From: Minisyncoccota bacterium
GTDB lineage: Bacteria > Patescibacteriota > Minisyncoccia > Phycocordibacterales > Phycocordibacteraceae
Reading direction: 5' to 3'
DNA length: 6,003 nt
NCBI GenBank assembly: GCA_022844065.1
Contig: JALHML010000040.1
Span: forward strand, 1 to 6,003
Position numbers and translations under genes: made by a program. Positions 3,172 to 6,003 of the stretch are shown here, piece by piece (within the stretch, counting starts at the first letter, position 1; the number at the start of each line of letters is the position of its first letter). The notes beneath the pieces were generated by a model, which was given only the letters and a program-made list of their open reading frames with translations, was not told where the DNA came from and did not search any database.

Positions 3172-4584
3172 ATGCGCAAAACATTCACCCTCACCGCGGC
3201 ACTTTTCGTGATGGGCTGCGGTAGCAGCGAGTTCAACGGTTTCCCAAATAACCCCATCCCGCTGGCCGCTCCCACGGCCGTGCCCGACTTTTTTTCGACG
3301 CCGGGCAATTCTCAGCTCTCCGCTTCGGTCACCGCCAACGATACCCTCAATGGCGCCACGGTCAGCCAGTTTCAAAACCCCAGCACCTCCGGCGGCACGG
3401 TGGCCATCACCAGCAACGGGGCCCTCACCTACACCCCGCCCAATGGCGCCGCCAATCTCAGCGACACTTTTACGTATACGCTCAGCAATGGGGCCGGGTC
3501 TTCTACCGCCACGGTGACCGTGCAGGTTGGCCCTCTGGGCCTTTTCGTCAAGAACGACGCACCGGGCGGAGGCAATGGCAGTCAGGCCAGTCCCTTTAAC
3601 ACCCTGGCCGCCGCCCAGGCTGCCGCAGTGGGTGTGCCGGGCGCCGAAATCATCGTTTTCCGGGGCGACGGGAGCAGCACCGGCCAGGCCGGGCCGGTGA
3701 CCCTGTTGGCCAACCAGACCCTGCGCGCCCAGGACCCGGCCAACCCGCCGCTGCTCACCGGACCCATTACGCTGGCCACCAACACCACACTCTCGGATTT
3801 GCGCCTCAACGGCGCTGGAGGCGTGATCGCCAACGGCATCGCGGGCTTTACGATGCGCAACTGCACCGTCAGCAATACCACCGGCGACGGCCTGGCGCTC
3901 ACCAATCTCACTGGCAACGTCACCCTGACGGAAAATCAGTTGCTGCAGAACGGCGGCCGCGGCCTGGCCCTGCAGGCCAACTCCGGCCTCTTAGGTATGG
4001 CCCTCAGCAACAACACCATCAGCCTCAGCACCACCGAAGGGATTTTCGCCAATGTGACCGGCACCTCCAACGTCACCTGGACCGAGACCGGAACGCGCAT
4101 CCTCGATGCCGGCACCAACCCCTTTGGTAACAGTTGGAACCTGTTTTCGCGCAACACCGGAGCTTTCAATGCCACCATGACGGGCTGTATTAGCGACGGA
4201 GCCAGCCGCTTCGGATTGGAGATGCAGTCCTTTGACGCCAGCAACACCACCCTGGTCTTCGATCAGGGCATCGTGCGCAACGGAGCGGACCGAGGTCTCG
4301 TCTTTGGGGCGCTCGGAAACTCGAATTTCAAGGCCCGCGTCTCCAACACGCAGACCCACCAGAACCTGCCGGGCTTTGGTTTTGAGGCCGGGAACGCCCA
4401 ACTAGCCCTGATGTGCCTGAGGCTGGTCGGGGTGAATTCCGATGTCTATCGGCTGGGCAATAACGCCCCGTCAGCCCCTTTCAATATCGAGAACTTTGTC
4501 AACTTTGGCACAGAGAATACCGGCGTCCTCAATGTAACCGGCACCATCAACAGCGTGCCCATTGGCTCCTGCGGCATCCCCTAG
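3172..4584 (+). CDS. Lipoprotein with Ig/cadherin-like domain and parallel beta-helix
   Basis: Seen: 470 residues from ATG at 3172, with CGGAGG five bases upstream. The N-terminus MRKTFTLTAALFVMGCGSS is a lipoprotein signal with the lipobox ending at C16 and G17 at +2, so membrane anchoring outside the cytoplasm is expected. Residues about 35-119 form a cadherin/Ig-like repeat: SVTANDTLNG, GALTYTPPNG and DTFTYTLSNGAGSSTATVTV are characteristic of the 'VxNDt...lTYTP...DtFtYt' class. Residues about 123-150 (GLFVKNDAPGGGNGSQASPFNTLAAA) resemble the DUF1565-type entry to right-handed beta-helices. From about 170 to 400 come rungs rich in N, T, S and G, with NGIAGFTMRNCTVSNTTGDGL typical of PbH1 repeats. 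No pectate-lyase active site was identified, so enzyme activity cannot be claimed. Role unknown; surface binding or adhesion is plausible. The stop shares CTAG with the convergent neighbour. Confidence 0.85.
   Translation: MRKTFTLTAALFVMGCGSSEFNGFPNNPIPLAAPTAVPDFFSTPGNSQLSASVTANDTLNGATVSQFQNPSTSGGTVAITSNGALTYTPPNGAANLSDTFTYTLSNGAGSSTATVTVQVGPLGLFVKNDAPGGGNGSQASPFNTLAAAQAAAVGVPGAEIIVFRGDGSSTGQAGPVTLLANQTLRAQDPANPPLLTGPITLATNTTLSDLRLNGAGGVIANGIAGFTMRNCTVSNTTGDGLALTNLTGNVTLTENQLLQNGGRGLALQANSGLLGMALSNNTISLSTTEGIFANVTGTSNVTWTETGTRILDAGTNPFGNSWNLFSRNTGAFNATMTGCISDGASRFGLEMQSFDASNTTLVFDQGIVRNGADRGLVFGALGNSNFKARVSNTQTHQNLPGFGFEAGNAQLALMCLRLVGVNSDVYRLGNNAPSAPFNIENFVNFGTENTGVLNVTGTINSVPIGSCGIP
4581..4584. 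other. Shared palindromic stop codons of convergent genes
   Basis: The tetranucleotide CTAG gives TAG to the rightward lipoprotein gene (4582-4584) and, on the other strand, TAG to the leftward gene (4583-4581). The two reading frames therefore overlap by four bases, and no terminator can lie between them. Confidence 0.9.
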
Positions 4585-6003
4585 AGAGCCTCGAGGCGCA
4601 CCACCCGAAGCCGCTCCGCGTTCTTGAGGTAGCGATTGAGGTCCAAATGAAACGTCAGTCGCGAGTTTTCGGCCGGTGGCTGCGTGCTGGCCTGAGCAAG
4701 TTGGTCGGCATAAACTACACTGGCATTGGCCACTGCTTTTAGAACCGCAGTCTGGGAAACCCCGGCGGCGATGGCCTCGTCCGCGCTGGCATACCATTTG
4801 CCATCGATTTGAAGCTCCAGGTGGGGAAGCAATACCAATTCCAGTGGGCTGAATCCAAAGGGGTTGGACGCGGAATAGGGAGGTCGCACGTTGGAGGGAA
4901 TATCCCAGGCCCCATCGCGATAAAACGAAGACAGAGGCAGGGTGCTCTTGAGTCGCGCCCTCGAGAACCTAGTCCCGTCATCGACCCCGCTGGCCGACAA
5001 ATCCACCGACATAGAAACTGCCTTGGAATCGAAAGCCACGGTGGCCCGCTCCACCTGCATGGGGGCGCCGGCGCCCGAAGAAGTCTTGCCGGCATTGAGC
5101 ACGGTACCCACCACGGTGCAATCCTGCAGCTTGATGCCATCCTCGCCTGCGGCATAAATGAGGCCCTGCAAATAGGAGGACCCCGCCCCCTGGCCCGTCA
5201 CCGAAACGGAACCTTGCGACAGGATGGCCACCTGATTGTCGGCACTCAGTTGGGCCCCGCCCTGGATGGTGACGTTGCCGTCCACCAGCAGGGCACCGGC
5301 GCCGGTGATGGGGCCTTCGATGACCAGGTTGCCGCGCACTCGCAGGGTGGCGCCGTTCAAGGCCAGGCCCTTTGTAAAGGTCAACGATTCGCCAGACGTC
5401 GGAGACCACTGCAGCAGCCCGGAGAGTTTTTCGCTATCTTGAAAATCAGATCGGGGCAGGGTCTGGGTGTTGGGGTCTGAGGTGAAATCCAATTCAGACA
5501 AGGAAATGAGGGGGACATCTTCGGTGCGGGCATTGGGCAGCAGTTCGCCATCCACTTTGACGGTGTCCTCATCGATGTCCACCGAGCCGGCAGAATGGCC
5601 CGTGCCCACAATGGTGGACTGGCCTTTTAAGACCAGGGCGGCGCCGCCGGCGTCGTCGAGGCCCTGGGTCATCATTTCGGCAGGGCCCAGGCTGTCCAGA
5701 TCCAGGCCGGCGGTGGGGTCAAAGCCGGCGGGGACCGAGCCCAGGACCAGGCCGTTCTGCGATCGGATGGGGCCGGAGCTGGCGATGGCATAAGGAAAGG
5801 GTGGGGCGGCAATCAGGGCCCGATAAGTTGAAGTGTAGCCATTGCAGTGGCCGGTGCTGGTTAAAAGCAAGGCTCCAGGCGGGCAATTTCTGACGATGAA
5901 ATCGCCGCGCACATTGTTGACTGAGGCGTTGGGGCGGGAGGGGTCAAAGGTCAGCGAAAAACCGGCTTTGGGATCGTGGGTGTGGGGCATGGTGCGCTCC
6001 AGC
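4581..6003 (-). CDS. Pilin-associated (PilX-like) protein with beta-solenoid segment, 5' end beyond window
   Basis: Seen: an open frame from the right edge to TAG at 4583-4581. The first ATG in the window is at 5990 with a modest GGAG six bases upstream, giving 469 residues, but the frame is open upstream (LERT before the M). The early text AGFSLTFDPSRPNASVNN resembles the region that follows an N-terminal prepilin helix in PilX-type proteins, and no export signal is visible, so I think the true start lies outside. Residues numbered from 5990: about 206-300 form a polymer-like beta-solenoid (LRVRGNLVIEGPITG, ALLVDGNVTIQGGAQLSA, YLQGLIYAAGEDGIKL), as in the C-terminal domain of many PilX-like minor pilins. 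The C-terminal 170 residues hold a charged, less repetitive domain ending LRVVRLEAL. Probable role: type IV pilus or related surface assembly; this is inferred from fold-like patterns only. Confidence 0.65.
   Translation of the reverse strand, partial: LERTMPHTHDPKAGFSLTFDPSRPNASVNNVRGDFIVRNCPPGALLLTSTGHCNGYTSTYRALIAAPPFPYAIASSGPIRSQNGLVLGSVPAGFDPTAGLDLDSLGPAEMMTQGLDDAGGAALVLKGQSTIVGTGHSAGSVDIDEDTVKVDGELLPNARTEDVPLISLSELDFTSDPNTQTLPRSDFQDSEKLSGLLQWSPTSGESLTFTKGLALNGATLRVRGNLVIEGPITGAGALLVDGNVTIQGGAQLSADNQVAILSQGSVSVTGQGAGSSYLQGLIYAAGEDGIKLQDCTVVGTVLNAGKTSSGAGAPMQVERATVAFDSKAVSMSVDLSASGVDDGTRFSRARLKSTLPLSSFYRDGAWDIPSNVRPPYSASNPFGFSPLELVLLPHLELQIDGKWYASADEAIAAGVSQTAVLKAVANASVVYADQLAQASTQPPAENSRLTFHLDLNRYLKNAERLRVVRLEAL

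Noticed and set aside
4809..5480. Rightward 223-codon frame inside the pilin-like gene
   Set aside because: Opposite strand of a longer coherent frame with solenoid repeats; the His/Gln/Arg-rich content is typical of an antisense shadow.

Overview
The window looks like a junction between an integrated mobile element (about 1-2630) and the host chromosome (about 3170-6003) of a diderm, fairly GC-rich bacterium. The diderm inference rests on a lipoprotein signal and an apparent pilin-like surface protein. The phylum cannot be fixed from the sequence alone.

Left part (1-956, leftward): a tightly packed operon of two small proteins of unknown function and a protein with the CHC2 zinc-binding domain of DnaG-type primases, which runs off the left edge. 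The genes overlap by 10 and 4 bases. A strong sigma70-type promoter (TTGACA-18-TATAAA, leftward) drives them. An 8-bp perfect inverted repeat straddles its -10 box and looks like an operator. Facing away from it is a Cro/CI-like XRE regulator (981-1331), giving the divergent regulator/early-operon layout of a temperate phage, satellite or integrative element.

Centre (1332-2630): a compact structured unit encodes a 24-residue one-pass membrane peptide. Its perfect Shine-Dalgarno lies inside an inverted repeat, a perfect 13-bp stem precedes it and an intrinsic terminator follows, which resembles type I toxin genes. Next, leftward, is a 190-residue tyrosine recombinase that has the full catalytic set but no arm/core-binding domain. 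Only 41 bases upstream of its start codon lies a very long imperfect palindrome (2334-2503). After this come 670 bases with no convincing gene but several strong hairpins and a 10-bp inverted repeat (2590-2631) that could mark the element end.

Right part (3172-6003): two convergent genes for extracytoplasmic beta-rich proteins, a lipoprotein with an Ig/cadherin-like domain and a parallel beta-helix, and a pilin-associated-type protein with a beta-solenoid segment that is cut by the right edge. Their stop codons share one CTAG tetranucleotide, so no intergenic terminator exists between them.

Likely logic: regulator and operator control the replication operon, the recombinase moves or maintains the element, and the small membrane peptide may be an addiction or membrane-active module. 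The two right-hand surface proteins are probably host genes.
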